Assembly: GCA_035555795.1 (NCBI GenBank)
Contig: DATMGE010000048.1
Location: 49,393-113,392 of the forward strand
Length of the DNA: 64,000 nt
Direction of reading: 5' to 3'
DNA from: RCIO01 sp035555795
GTDB lineage: Bacteria; Pseudomonadota; Alphaproteobacteria; Rhizobiales; Rhizobiaceae
This document shows positions 39,488 through 48,319 of the stretch, one piece after another. Both the position numbers and the translations under genes were made by a program. The notes below the pieces were generated by a model, which made no database searches, was not told the origin of the DNA, and saw only the letters and a list, made by a program, of their open reading frames with translations. Every line of letters begins with the position of its first letter. Position 1 is the stretch's first letter.

Positions 39488-40986
39488 TGGAGAGCATGTC
39501 TGCGCTCGCCGGCGGTTTCTCGGCCGCTTTCGGCATCTATAACCTGCTCTTTTGCCTGCTGGGCTGCCTGCTCGGCACGCTGATTGGCGTGCTGCCCGGC
39601 ATCGGGCCGCTGGCGACCATCGCCATGCTGCTGCCGATCACCTTCGCGATGGATCCGCTGACTTCGCTCATCATGCTCGCTGGCATCTATTACGGCGCGC
39701 AATATGGCGGCTCGACCACGGCGATCCTGCTCAACCTGCCTGGCGAGACATCGTCGGTCGTCACCTGCCTGGACGGCTACGAAATGGCCAAGCGGGGCAG
39801 AGCGGGCGCCGCGCTCGCCATCGCGGCCCTGTCCTCCTTCTTTGCCGGTTGCGTAGCGACGCTCTTCATCGCGCTGTTGGCGCCGTCGCTCGCCGCCTTT
39901 TCCATGCAGGTGCGCTCGCCCGAATATGTAGTGCTGATCGCGCTCGGCCTTGTGGCCTCGGTAGTGCTGTCGCGCGGCTCGCCGCTCAAGGCCGTCGCGA
40001 TGGCGCTTCTCGGCCTGTTACTCGGCACCCTGGGCACCGATGTGACCAGCGGCGAGACCCGCTTCGTCGAGAACATCCTGCCGCTTTACGATGGCTTGAG
40101 CTTCGTCGCGCTGGCGCTCGGCCTGTTCGGCCTCGCCGAACTGCTCTCCAATCTGGAGCATCCCGAAGCGCGTGGCACGCTCGTTGGCCGGATCACGAGG
40201 CTGTGGCCGTCTCTCGACGACTTTCGCCAGGCGTGGAAAGCCGTGTTGCGGGGCACCGGTCTCGGCTCGGTCATGGGCTTGCTGCCAGGCTCTGGCGCGG
40301 CGGTGGCGTCCTTCACTTCCTATGTGGTTGAGAAGCGTTTCGCGCACGATCCGTCGCGTTTCGGCTATGGCGCGGTCGAGGGCGTGGCCGGCCCGGAAGC
40401 CGCCAACAATGCCGCCGCACAAACGAGCTTCATCCCGCTGCTCATGCTCGGAATCCCCGGCACCGCCACCATGGCCCTGATGATGGGGGCCCTGATGATG
40501 CAGGGGATCGCGCCGGGATCGGCGATCGTTACGACCAATCCGACTCTCTTTTGGGGCCTCATCGCCAGCATGTGGATCGGCAACCTGATGCTGCTTGTCA
40601 TCAACTTGCCGATGATCGGTCTTTGGGTGAAGATGCTGTCGGTGCCTTACCGCATCCTGTTCCCCTCGATCCTGCTTTTCTCCTGCATCGGGGTCTATTC
40701 GCTCAATTCGAGCTCCTTCGATGTATGGATGCTCGCGGTTTTCGCCGCCGCCGGTTATGCGCTGCGCAAGCTGGATTGCGATGCCGCGCCCTTGCTCATC
40801 GCCTTCATCCTCGGCCCGCTGCTGGAAGAGCATCTGCGCCGCGCGCTGGTGATCTCGCGTGGCAGCCCGATGATCTTCATCGAGCGCCCCATCGCGCTCG
40901 GTCTCATCATCTGTGTCGTGGCCCTGATTGGGCTGATCATTTTGCCGTCATTCCGCGCCAAGCGCGAGGAAGCATTTCATGAGTAG
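39487..40986 (+). CDS. tctA: TctA-family large membrane subunit of tripartite tricarboxylate transporter
   Basis: This 499-residue protein has about 11-12 membrane helices and the TctA signature near residues 20-90: LGTLIGVLPGIGPLATIAML, IYYGAQYGGSTTAILLNLPG. A second conserved loop is GLLPGSGAAVASFTSYVVEK. It moves substrates delivered by the TctC-like binding protein using the proton or sodium gradient. Its start overlaps the tctB stop. Confidence 0.95.
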   Translation: MESMSALAGGFSAAFGIYNLLFCLLGCLLGTLIGVLPGIGPLATIAMLLPITFAMDPLTSLIMLAGIYYGAQYGGSTTAILLNLPGETSSVVTCLDGYEMAKRGRAGAALAIAALSSFFAGCVATLFIALLAPSLAAFSMQVRSPEYVVLIALGLVASVVLSRGSPLKAVAMALLGLLLGTLGTDVTSGETRFVENILPLYDGLSFVALALGLFGLAELLSNLEHPEARGTLVGRITRLWPSLDDFRQAWKAVLRGTGLGSVMGLLPGSGAAVASFTSYVVEKRFAHDPSRFGYGAVEGVAGPEAANNAAAQTSFIPLLMLGIPGTATMALMMGALMMQGIAPGSAIVTTNPTLFWGLIASMWIGNLMLLVINLPMIGLWVKMLSVPYRILFPSILLFSCIGVYSLNSSSFDVWMLAVFAAAGYALRKLDCDAAPLLIAFILGPLLEEHLRRALVISRGSPMIFIERPIALGLIICVVALIGLIILPSFRAKREEAFHE

Positions 40987-40997
40987 GGAGGAATGAA

Positions 40998-41972
40998 ATG
41001 AAATCGACATTGTCCATGATCGCGGTGCTTGCCGCTGCTGCTATAACCACCGCGAACGTTTCCGCGCATGCGGCCGATTACCCCGAAAAGCCGGTAACGA
41101 TCATCGTCCCATTCGATCCGGGCGCGGCGACCGACCTTGCCGGCCGCATCATCACCGACGAGCTCGGTAAGTCGCTAGGCCAGCGTTTCCTCGTTGAGAA
41201 CAAGCCGGGCGCGGCCGGCGCTGTCGGTTCGCAGCAATGTGCTCAAGCAGCGCCCGATGGCTACACGCTCTGCGTCGGCGTGCTGGGATCTCACGTCACT
41301 GCGGCGATCACCAACAAGAAACTACCCTACGATCCCGCCAAGGATTTCACGCCAATCTCGCTGCTCTATGCCAGCACGATGGCGATTGCCGTCAGCACCG
41401 ACCAACTCAAGGTCAAGGACTTCGACAATCTCGTCGCCTATGTCCGCGAGAACCCCGGCAAGGTGAGCTACGGTACGGCAGGCGTAGGCTCTCCGCAGCA
41501 TTTGTTCATCGAGTCGCTGAAGCAGCAGCACGGCCTCGACCTCGTCCATGTACCCTATAATGGCGGCGCGCAGGCGGTGGCCGACACGGCTGCCGGCTAT
41601 ATCCAGATGGTAGTCGCGAGCCTGCCTTCTGTCGTTCCGCAGGTCGCAAGCGGAAAGCTGCGCATCGTCGCCTTGGCCGACGCCCAGAAAAACCCGTCTC
41701 AGCCCGATGTGGCGCTTGTCAAGGACACGTTTCCCGGCACGGTTTTCACCGGCTGGGCAGGTATCTTTGGCCCAGCGGGATTGCCTGATGATATTCGCGA
41801 CAAACTGAACGAGGCGATCGGCGCTGCGCTTGCCTCGGAGCCCGTCCGTGCGGGCTTTGCCAAGCTCGATGCGGCGCCGCAGCACACGACCCCCGACGAA
41901 CTCCATTCGATGATCGTGGACACGATCGCGCTGTGGAAGGACGTCGCCGAAAAGGCCGGCATCGGCCGCTAA
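40998..41972 (+). CDS. tctC: TctC/Bug-family periplasmic binding protein
   Basis: This 324-residue precursor has a signal peptide (about residues 1-26, ending SAHA-AD). The Bug fold reads YPEKPVTIIVPFDPGAATDL (about 28-47), LVENKPGAAGAVGSQQCAQA and YGTAGVGSPQHLFIESLK. Bug proteins bind carboxylates, aromatic acids and amino acids; its place beside an ACMSD-like enzyme and an O-demethylase favours an aromatic acid. GGGAGGAATG precedes the ATG. Confidence 0.93.
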   Translation: MKSTLSMIAVLAAAAITTANVSAHAADYPEKPVTIIVPFDPGAATDLAGRIITDELGKSLGQRFLVENKPGAAGAVGSQQCAQAAPDGYTLCVGVLGSHVTAAITNKKLPYDPAKDFTPISLLYASTMAIAVSTDQLKVKDFDNLVAYVRENPGKVSYGTAGVGSPQHLFIESLKQQHGLDLVHVPYNGGAQAVADTAAGYIQMVVASLPSVVPQVASGKLRIVALADAQKNPSQPDVALVKDTFPGTVFTGWAGIFGPAGLPDDIRDKLNEAIGAALASEPVRAGFAKLDAAPQHTTPDELHSMIVDTIALWKDVAEKAGIGR

Positions 41973-41999
41973 GCGAAACTCGCAGGAGAGACTTCCGCT

Positions 42000-42986
42000 G
42001 TGACACAAGTGATCGACGTCCACACGCATATGTTTAGCCGCGAATGGCTACGACTCGTGAAGGAATTCGGGCCGCCGCAATATGTCAACGAGACGTTGGC
42101 GAACGGCAACGAGCTGCTCTTCCATAAGGGCGCGCAGTTCCTGAACGCGGTTCCCGCCCACTTCGACTACAAGCTCCGGCTTGCGGCGATGGACAAGGCG
42201 GGCGTGGACGTGGCGGTTGTCTCGCTCACCAGTCCCAACTGCTTTTTCGGAGACGAGGAAATCGGTCTGCGTGCCGCTCGTGCCGTCAATGACGACATGG
42301 CGCAGGCGCAAGCCGATCATCCCGACCGCATCCGCTGGATGCTGTCCGTGCCGTGGGAACATTCAGTGTTGGCAACGGCGGAGGTTGAGCGTGCTCACCG
42401 TAACGGCGCCGTGGGCGCGATGGTGCTCGCCAATATCAACGGGCGCCATTTAACCGATCCGGTCTTCCATTCTGTCTGGAAGGCACTGGATGAACGCGGC
42501 CTGCCTGTGCTGGTCCATCCCACCGTACCGCCGGGTGCAGATGAGCTCGGCATCGAGGAGCACAATCTGGCTGGCTCAGTCGGCTTCATGTTCGATACCA
42601 CGCTCGCAATATCGCGCATGATCTTCGATGGTTTCTTCGATCGCTATCCGAACCTGAAGATCATCGCCAGCCATGCAGGCGGCGCGCTGCCCTATATCGT
42701 CGGCCGGCTCGATCGCTGCTTCGAGATGGACCCGAAGCGCCGGACGAAAATCTCCCGCCCGCCGAGCGAGTATCTCAAGCGGATCTACTACGATTCCGTC
42801 ACCTATCGGCAGGAAGCGCTGGAGCTGTGCCTGAAGGTCGGCGGCGACGACAACGTCATGTATGGCTCGGACTTTCCGCATGGCATCGGCGACATGGTCG
42901 GATGCCTCGAGCGGGTCGATTCATTGTCGGAAGAGGTGGGCATGAAAGTCCGGGGCGAAAATGCACAGCGCATATTTGGACTCTAG
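42000..42986 (+). CDS. ACMSD-like amidohydrolase, probable decarboxylase
   Basis: Start is GTG 42000 with AGGAGAG ten bases upstream. The 328-residue barrel shows IDVHTHMFS (HxH, about residues 4-12), VLVHPTVPPG (His, about 171-180), IIASHAGGALPYIVGRLD (about 222-239) and MYGSDFPHGIGDM (Asp, about 288-300). This pattern is that of ACMSD, gamma-resorcylate decarboxylase and 5-carboxyvanillate decarboxylase (LigW). With the LigM-like O-demethylase in the same cluster, decarboxylation of a substituted aromatic acid is likely, but a hydrolase role cannot be excluded. Confidence 0.87.
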   Translation: MTQVIDVHTHMFSREWLRLVKEFGPPQYVNETLANGNELLFHKGAQFLNAVPAHFDYKLRLAAMDKAGVDVAVVSLTSPNCFFGDEEIGLRAARAVNDDMAQAQADHPDRIRWMLSVPWEHSVLATAEVERAHRNGAVGAMVLANINGRHLTDPVFHSVWKALDERGLPVLVHPTVPPGADELGIEEHNLAGSVGFMFDTTLAISRMIFDGFFDRYPNLKIIASHAGGALPYIVGRLDRCFEMDPKRRTKISRPPSEYLKRIYYDSVTYRQEALELCLKVGGDDNVMYGSDFPHGIGDMVGCLERVDSLSEEVGMKVRGENAQRIFGL

Positions 42987-43019
42987 CAGCGGGCAGTTCA
43001 TCTGAATATCGATCATGCG

Positions 43020-43049
43020 AAATCGTCAGACATTGCGTTCTGACGATTT
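43020..43049. promoter_or_regulatory. 11-bp inverted repeat upstream of aldolase-like gene
   Basis: AAATCGTCAGA (43020-43030) and TCTGACGATTT (43039-43049) are perfect complements with an 8-nt spacer. The half-site matches motifs at 43941, 43966 and 48265-48288, so an operator for the GntR protein is likelier than a terminator, though it also follows the amidohydrolase stop. Confidence 0.55.
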
Positions 43050-43085
43050 GTCGTGCAGGGTTTTCCGGTCCTGGTGGAGGAGACC

Positions 43086-43796
43086 ATGCAGACACTGCTC
43101 GAAGACCTGGTGAAATCGAACCGCATTCTGGCGCATGAAAGGGTGGTGGACGACTTCGGCCATATCAGCATGCGCCACCCAGACCGGCCGGACCGCTTTT
43201 TCCTTTCTTGGGCTATCAGCCCGGCGCGCGTCACTCGCGATGACATCGTCGAATACGATCTGGACGGCGCGCCGCAAAGTGACCTTGCCGGGCGTCGCAG
43301 CTATTCAGAACGGGTCATACATGCGGCCATCTATGCCGCTCGACCAGACGTCATGGCGGTCTGCCATCATCACTCCAGCGCGATGATCCCTTTCGCGTCT
43401 TCGACGATGCCGTTGCGGCCCGTCTATCATCTCGGTGCCGTCATGGGCGCGCATGTGCCGGTGTGGGATTCCAGGCCGGAGTTCGGCGATACCTCACTGC
43501 TCGTCGACGACATGCCGAAAGCACGCTCGCTTGCTACCGCACTTGGCGAAAACAATCTTGTCCTGTTGCGGCGTCATGGTGTGGTGGTGGTCGGCAAATC
43601 GCTGAAGGAAACGGTTTTCACGGCGATTTATGCCAGCGAGAACGCCGCCATGCAGCAGCAGGCGCTGGCGATGGGAGAAGTGTCCTATCTGTCCCCCGGC
43701 GAGATCGAAAAGTCCGCGGCATTGAACCTCTCGCCACTCGGCATCGACCGGAGTTGGCCCAATCGCTGCATCCGCGCAGGGCTGCAACCCGACTGA
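43086..43796 (+). CDS. Class II aldolase/adducin-family protein
   Basis: ATG 43086 is chosen for its GGAGGAG. The 236-residue protein has the family's zinc site: MAVCHHHSSAMIPFAS (about residues 90-105) and a third His in LLRRHGVVVVGKSL (about 159-172). The N-terminal ILAHERVVDDFGHISMRHPD is also typical. Relatives act as fuculose-phosphate-type aldolases, epimerases or decarboxylases on 3-carbon-branched acids. Position in an aromatic-acid cluster suggests cleavage or decarboxylation of a ring-derived product. Confidence 0.87.
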   Translation: MQTLLEDLVKSNRILAHERVVDDFGHISMRHPDRPDRFFLSWAISPARVTRDDIVEYDLDGAPQSDLAGRRSYSERVIHAAIYAARPDVMAVCHHHSSAMIPFASSTMPLRPVYHLGAVMGAHVPVWDSRPEFGDTSLLVDDMPKARSLATALGENNLVLLRRHGVVVVGKSLKETVFTAIYASENAAMQQQALAMGEVSYLSPGEIEKSAALNLSPLGIDRSWPNRCIRAGLQPD

Positions 43797-43940
43797 GCAA
43801 ATGCCGCCGTCAAACCCGTGATGCCATTGGTGGATCGCTGGCCAACTGCAAACCATCATTGCGCCTTTGTCGAGGTCATCGAGATCGTGGCGAAGGTACA
43901 CACTTTGCATTGCCGGTTCGCGAATCCTGGAAGGTGGCAT

Positions 43941-44000
43941 AACGTCAGACGTGATATTAAAACCAAATCGTTTGACACTTTAGCCGGACCTTCATATTGT
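43941..44000 (+). promoter_or_regulatory. gntR promoter with overlapping operator
   Basis: TTGACA (43972-43977), 17 bp, TATTGT (43995-44000) is a good sigma-70 promoter 52 bp before the gntR ATG. AAATCGTTTGACA overlaps the -35, and AACGTCAGACG (43941-43951) lies upstream; both match the repeated CGTCAGA-type motif. This implies negative autoregulation. Confidence 0.62.
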
Positions 44001-44051
44001 CCCTCTGTTCACGTACGCAGGGTGCAGGCCCAACCTGAACTGGAGCGATCC

Positions 44052-44729
44052 ATGGACGTCGAATTGCTAGATCAGTCTGCCCTGACGACCGAACGGCCGA
44101 GCGCCGTCGGACTGGTGACCACCTACATCCGCCAGGCAATGCGCGACGGCCGGCTTGTGCCGGGCCAGCGTCTTGTCGAACCTGACCTCATCGCCGCCCT
44201 CGGTGTCAGCCGGGGCACCGTCCGCGAGGCGCTGACGCGCCTGCAGGGCGAAGGATTGATCGAGTTCGAGCGTCACAGGGGTGCGCGGGTTCGCATCCTG
44301 ACGCGTGCCAAGGTGCTGGAGTTGAACCAGATTCGTGCGGTGGTAGAGGGGCTGGGTGCAAGGCTCGCGGCGGAACATGCCACTGATGCCGATGTCGAAC
44401 ATCTGCTCTCGGTGCAATTGCCCTTCGGCGAAGCATCGAAAGACTACAGCACCTATAATGAACGGCTGCACAATACTATCCTGGAAATCAGCCGCAACGA
44501 GAGCCTGTCCAGCTTCGTCTCCGCGACACTGCTGGAGACTTTCCGTCTGCACTTTTGGCAGACCCTGCTGAAGCATGAGGTGACGCTTCGCTCCTATAGC
44601 GAGCATGAGGCCGTGGTTGATGCCATTGTGAACCGTCGGCCGGAGGAGGCCGAAAAGAGAATGGTGGAGCACGTCCACGGCTCCTGTGCAGCGATCATGG
44701 CGTCGCCAGACCATTATTTCGCGAGGTGA
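44052..44729 (+). CDS. GntR-family regulator, FCD subfamily
   Basis: This 225-residue protein has a GntR winged helix (about 19-85: LVTTYIRQAMRDGRLVPGQR, LIAALGVSRGTVREALTRLQ, GLIEFERHRGARVRIL) and an FCD helical effector domain (about 95-215) with ligand residues such as LHNTILEISRNESLSSFV and HEAVVDAIVNRRPEEAEKRM. The family senses carboxylic acids and usually represses neighbouring catabolic genes. Its own promoter carries candidate operators that recur at three other promoters of this cluster. Confidence 0.93.
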   Translation: MDVELLDQSALTTERPSAVGLVTTYIRQAMRDGRLVPGQRLVEPDLIAALGVSRGTVREALTRLQGEGLIEFERHRGARVRILTRAKVLELNQIRAVVEGLGARLAAEHATDADVEHLLSVQLPFGEASKDYSTYNERLHNTILEISRNESLSSFVSATLLETFRLHFWQTLLKHEVTLRSYSEHEAVVDAIVNRRPEEAEKRMVEHVHGSCAAIMASPDHYFAR

Positions 44730-44845
44730 GCGAACAAATTTGCGCCGAATGTCAGCGCGAGCCCTGCCGGGCATGGAGGCGCGGGGAGGAAACGCGCCTG
44801 CTTCGCGGAACTCGATTTTCAATTGGACAGGGAGGAATACCGTCG

Positions 44846-45682
44846 ATGCAGCCAGCGACCGCAATCAAGCGGCCCGACGAAGGCGACGCCTATGTCGCAT
44901 TCGACAACGTATCGGTCTCCTTTGCCAGCCCGCGTGGCACGGTGACGGCACTTGAGGACATTACCTTCTCGATACCGCGCAGCAGCTTCGTTTCGGTCAT
45001 TGGTCCTTCCGGGTGCGGTAAATCTACCATTTTCAACGTGCTGGGCGGCTTGCTGCGTCAGACGTCCGGTACGGTGCGCGTAGATGGTTCTCCGGTCAGC
45101 GGCGCGAGCAAGGGGGCGGGACTTGTCTTTCAGGAGGACTCCGCGTTCCCGTGGCGGACCGTGCTCGACAATGTAGCGTTTCCTCTCGAATTGCGCGGCG
45201 TCGCCAAAGACGAGCGCCATTCTCGCGCACGCGAGTTCATCAAGCTGGTCGGCCTCACAGGCTTCGAGGGCAAATATCCGTCGGAGCTCTCGGGCGGCAT
45301 GCGTCAGCGCGTCTCGCTCGCACGCACGCTGGTGACTGAGCCGGCACTGTTGCTGATGGACGAACCCTTCGCCGCTCTCGACGAGCAGACGCGGCTGCTC
45401 ATCGGCGACAAGATTTCTCAGATCCATCACGAGTTGAAACAGACCACGCTGCTCATCACCCACAACATCACCGAGGCGGTGCAGCTCTCCGACAAGGTAC
45501 TGGTAATGACCTACCGCCCCGGCCGTATCAAAAGTGTGATCGATATCGATCTGCCGTGGCCGCGCTCGTCGGAGGTTGTCGGAAGCGAGGCATTCGGAGC
45601 CTATGTCGGGCGCATCTGGCAGGATCTGCGCGAGGAGGCGAGCCGCGGCTTGGAAGATGCTTCGCGGGGAGCGGCAGCATGA
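44846..45682 (+). CDS. ABC transporter ATP-binding protein (SsuB/TauB-like)
   Basis: ATG 44846 follows GGGAGGAATACC. The 278-residue protein shows Walker A GPSGCGKST (about residues 53-61), Q-loop LVFQEDSAFPW, signature ELSGGMRQR, Walker B LLLMDEPFAALDEQ and an H-loop ITHNITEAV. It overlaps the first permease by 4 bp (ATGA). It drives the second ABC importer of the cluster. Confidence 0.95.
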   Translation: MQPATAIKRPDEGDAYVAFDNVSVSFASPRGTVTALEDITFSIPRSSFVSVIGPSGCGKSTIFNVLGGLLRQTSGTVRVDGSPVSGASKGAGLVFQEDSAFPWRTVLDNVAFPLELRGVAKDERHSRAREFIKLVGLTGFEGKYPSELSGGMRQRVSLARTLVTEPALLLMDEPFAALDEQTRLLIGDKISQIHHELKQTTLLITHNITEAVQLSDKVLVMTYRPGRIKSVIDIDLPWPRSSEVVGSEAFGAYVGRIWQDLREEASRGLEDASRGAAA

Positions 45683-46419
45683 GACCGTCGGGCGCGCTCG
45701 TGACGGGCATCATAGCCCCCTTCCTCTTCCTGTATCTTCTGGAGCTTGCCATCGGCGCCGGGCTGATCAGCCGATTCGCGGTTCCTTTTCCCTCAGATGT
45801 GCTCGCGGCCATTCCCGGTCTCGTGCGCGAAAACAATCTGCTGGGCCGCTTTGCCAGCACGCTGGGCATGGCCTCGCTGGCTGGCCTGCTTATCTGCACC
45901 CTCGGTGTTGCGCTTGGCGCGTTCCTCGCCAGGTTCAGGCGGATCGGGATCGCCGCCGAGCCGCTCGTGGGTGCCTTCGCAGCTTCCCCGATGGTTCTGG
46001 CCTATGCGCTCTTTCTGGTCTTCTTCGGCCGAAATTTCGTGGCGGCCGTGGCTTTCGCGGTGGTGGGCGGTCTCCCGCCCGTCATCCTGAAGACGAGGGA
46101 AGGTCTGTCCACGGTGCGCCCGGTATTCCTCAATGTCGGTCGCTCGCTCGGTATCTCAAGCCGCCAGATGTTCTTCAAGATCGAGCTGCCGGCGGCACTG
46201 CCGACGATCTTCACCGGCGTGCGGCTTGGCTTCGTCTTTGGCCTGATCCACCTAATCGCCTTCGAATTCCTTCTGAACTTCGGCGGACTGGGTGGTCTCG
46301 TGGCCGAACTGGCCGAACTCTACAACCCGCCCGCGACCATGGCCGCCATGCTCTTCGTGATCGGGTTGAGCGCAATGGTGTTCTTCGTGCTGGAGAGGGC
46401 TCAGCGATGGATTCGATAG
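45679..46419 (+). CDS. ABC transporter permease, first of two
   Basis: This 246-residue protein has about six membrane segments and an EAA-like loop STVRPVFLNVGRSLGISSRQ (about residues 144-163). Its ATG overlaps the ATPase stop, and its end overlaps the next permease by 13 bp, so the three are translationally coupled. Sequence is less canonical than the partner permease. Confidence 0.9.
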   Translation: MRPSGALVTGIIAPFLFLYLLELAIGAGLISRFAVPFPSDVLAAIPGLVRENNLLGRFASTLGMASLAGLLICTLGVALGAFLARFRRIGIAAEPLVGAFAASPMVLAYALFLVFFGRNFVAAVAFAVVGGLPPVILKTREGLSTVRPVFLNVGRSLGISSRQMFFKIELPAALPTIFTGVRLGFVFGLIHLIAFEFLLNFGGLGGLVAELAELYNPPATMAAMLFVIGLSAMVFFVLERAQRWIR

Positions 46420-47198
46420 CCCTAGACCGGCCCGGAGCCGGAAACGGCATGGCAAGGCCGGCCTATATGCAGGCGCTCATGGTGATCGCAGCGATCTTGC
46501 TGTGGGAAGTCCTGGCGCGATCGGGGATCTTCTATCACGGCGTCTTTCCCTCGATCCTCGTCATTCTGTCGGCGCTCGGCAGGCTGCTCGCCAGCGCAAC
46601 CTTCTATTGGCACCTCGGCGTCACGGTGATGGAGGTCCTTCTGGCGCTCGCCATCGGCGGTGTCGTCGGCGGTGTTGTCGGCTTCCTCTTCGGCGTGTCG
46701 TCCTTCATGTCGCGGGCCTTCGAAAACTATGTCTACTATATTTCCGCCACGCCCAAGATCATCTTCTTCCCACTGGTGATCACCTGGTTCGGGATCGACA
46801 GCGGCTCGAAGATCGGGCTCGGTGCGATCGCTGCCTTCTTCCCGATGTGCCTGAACATCGCCACCGGCATCCGCGGCATCAATCCCATCTGGGTGCGCGC
46901 GGCCCGCTCCTACAGGGCGAGCTTCTGGCAGATGCTGTGGAAAGTCTATCTGCCGGGGACCAGGCCGGCCCTGCTGACGGCATTGCGGCTGGCGCTCGCA
47001 GTCACGTTGGTCAGCGTGCTGCTGGCCGAGACCAAGCTTGCCAAGAACGGGCTCGGTTTCCTCGTCGACGGCGCCTACAGCCGCTACGACATGCCGACCA
47101 TGTACGCCTTGATACTTTTCATCTTCTGCGTGTCGGTTGGGATAAACTTGGCGCTGACACGATGGATAGGCGAGACGAGCCAGCAATCATTCGTATGA
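46407..47198 (+). CDS. ABC transporter permease, second of two
   Basis: This 263-residue protein has about six membrane segments, the family block SATPKIIFFPLVITWFGI (about residues 111-128) and the EAA loop INPIWVRAARSYRASFWQML (about 155-174). It forms the channel with the preceding permease. A binding-protein gene follows 25 nt later. Confidence 0.93.
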   Translation: MDSIALDRPGAGNGMARPAYMQALMVIAAILLWEVLARSGIFYHGVFPSILVILSALGRLLASATFYWHLGVTVMEVLLALAIGGVVGGVVGFLFGVSSFMSRAFENYVYYISATPKIIFFPLVITWFGIDSGSKIGLGAIAAFFPMCLNIATGIRGINPIWVRAARSYRASFWQMLWKVYLPGTRPALLTALRLALAVTLVSVLLAETKLAKNGLGFLVDGAYSRYDMPTMYALILFIFCVSVGINLALTRWIGETSQQSFV

Positions 47199-47223
47199 GA
47201 ATGGAAAAAGGGAGGAGAATACC

Positions 47224-48165
47224 ATGAAATACTTTGCAGCAATCGCGCTGGCCTTCGGGCTAGGCTCGGCAGGTGCGGCGCAGGCGCAGGAGACGATCAA
47301 CGTCGCGGTGGGTTCCGGGGGAAATCTGGAATCCTGGATCGTCGAGATCGGCAAGCAAGGCGGCATCTTCGGGAAGCACGGCCTCAATCCCGATATCCGC
47401 TACACGCGCGGCGGCGGCGAGACGATCCAGGCTGTCGTCTCCGGCGGCGTCGAGATCGGCGCCACGATCGGCGGAATTGGCGTATTGAGCGCCTTCAAGA
47501 AGGGCGCGCCGATACGCGTGATCGGCTCATCGATCGTCGGTTCGGCGAACTACTGGTATGTGCGCGCCGATTCCAGCATCAAGGGCATTGATGATGTCGA
47601 TGGCAAGAAGATCGGCTATTCGACGGTCGGTTCCGGCACCTATAATATGGGTGTCATCCTCATGAGCCAGTACGGCAAGAAGTTCGAGCATGTGGCGACG
47701 GGCGCTACGCCGGCCACCTTCACGCAAGTGATGACGGGCCAGGTGGATGTCGGCTTCGCCTACCCCGAGTTCGGGCAGGATGCACTGGCGAAAGGCGAGA
47801 CACGCATCGTCTTCTACGACAACGATGTCGATCGCATCAAGAACCAGAGCCTGCGCTGGCTGGTCGCCAATGACTCGGTCAGCGACGAGGTCGTGACCAA
47901 TTTCATGACCGCCTATACGGAGACCATCGACTGGATCTACAGCGGCGACAAAAAGCCCGTCGAAATATATGCCTCCCTGCTCGAGCAGCCGGTCGATGCC
48001 GCGCAGAACCTCATCGACAAATTCTGGCATCGTGAACTTTTCCGCGTGAACGAGATCGTCGGCCTCGACATCGTCATGGAGGATGCCGTTGCGGCCAAGG
48101 CCATCGACGCACCGCTCTCCCAGGAAGAAATCGACAAGCTCATCCGGCTGCCGCTCGGTGGCTGA
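47224..48165 (+). CDS. ABC transporter substrate-binding protein (NMT1-like)
   Basis: This 313-residue precursor has a short signal peptide (about residues 1-21, ending GAAQAQE). A type II binding fold follows: INVAVGSGGNLESWIVEIGK, QGGIFGKHGLNPDIRYTRGG, ISGGVEIGATIGG-like and DVDGKKIGYSTVGSGTYNMG. GGGAGGAG precedes the ATG. It ends the transporter operon and is followed by a strong stem-loop. A second uptake system next to TctBAC may take up a related substrate. Confidence 0.92.
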   Translation: MKYFAAIALAFGLGSAGAAQAQETINVAVGSGGNLESWIVEIGKQGGIFGKHGLNPDIRYTRGGGETIQAVVSGGVEIGATIGGIGVLSAFKKGAPIRVIGSSIVGSANYWYVRADSSIKGIDDVDGKKIGYSTVGSGTYNMGVILMSQYGKKFEHVATGATPATFTQVMTGQVDVGFAYPEFGQDALAKGETRIVFYDNDVDRIKNQSLRWLVANDSVSDEVVTNFMTAYTETIDWIYSGDKKPVEIYASLLEQPVDAAQNLIDKFWHRELFRVNEIVGLDIVMEDAVAAKAIDAPLSQEEIDKLIRLPLGG

Positions 48166-48173
48166 TTTTGCGA

Positions 48174-48198
48174 AGGACGCGGCCTGAGGTCGCGTCCT
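48174..48198 (+). terminator. Stem-loop after binding-protein gene
   Basis: AGGACGCG (48174-48181) pairs perfectly with CGCGTCCT (48191-48198) across a 9-nt loop, 9 bp past the stop codon. No T-run follows, so it may be rho-assisted or stabilise the mRNA end. Confidence 0.55.
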
Positions 48199-48264
48199 CC
48201 TCCAAGTCCCCTCAATCAACGACCTTGATCGTATCCTCTTGCTTGCCGACGCTTTTGTCGGTAA

Positions 48265-48288
48265 AAATCGTCTGACGAAAACGTCAGA
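48265..48288. promoter_or_regulatory. Operator-like palindromes before O-demethylase gene
   Basis: AAATCGTCTGACGA (48265-48278) contains the palindrome TCGTC-T-GACGA; TCTGACG (48271-48277) also pairs with CGTCAGA (48282-48288). The half-sites match those near the gntR and aldolase promoters; the start codon is 32 bp further. Confidence 0.55.
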
Positions 48289-48319
48289 TGCAGATCGTGC
48301 CTGGAAGGAACAATTGGCG

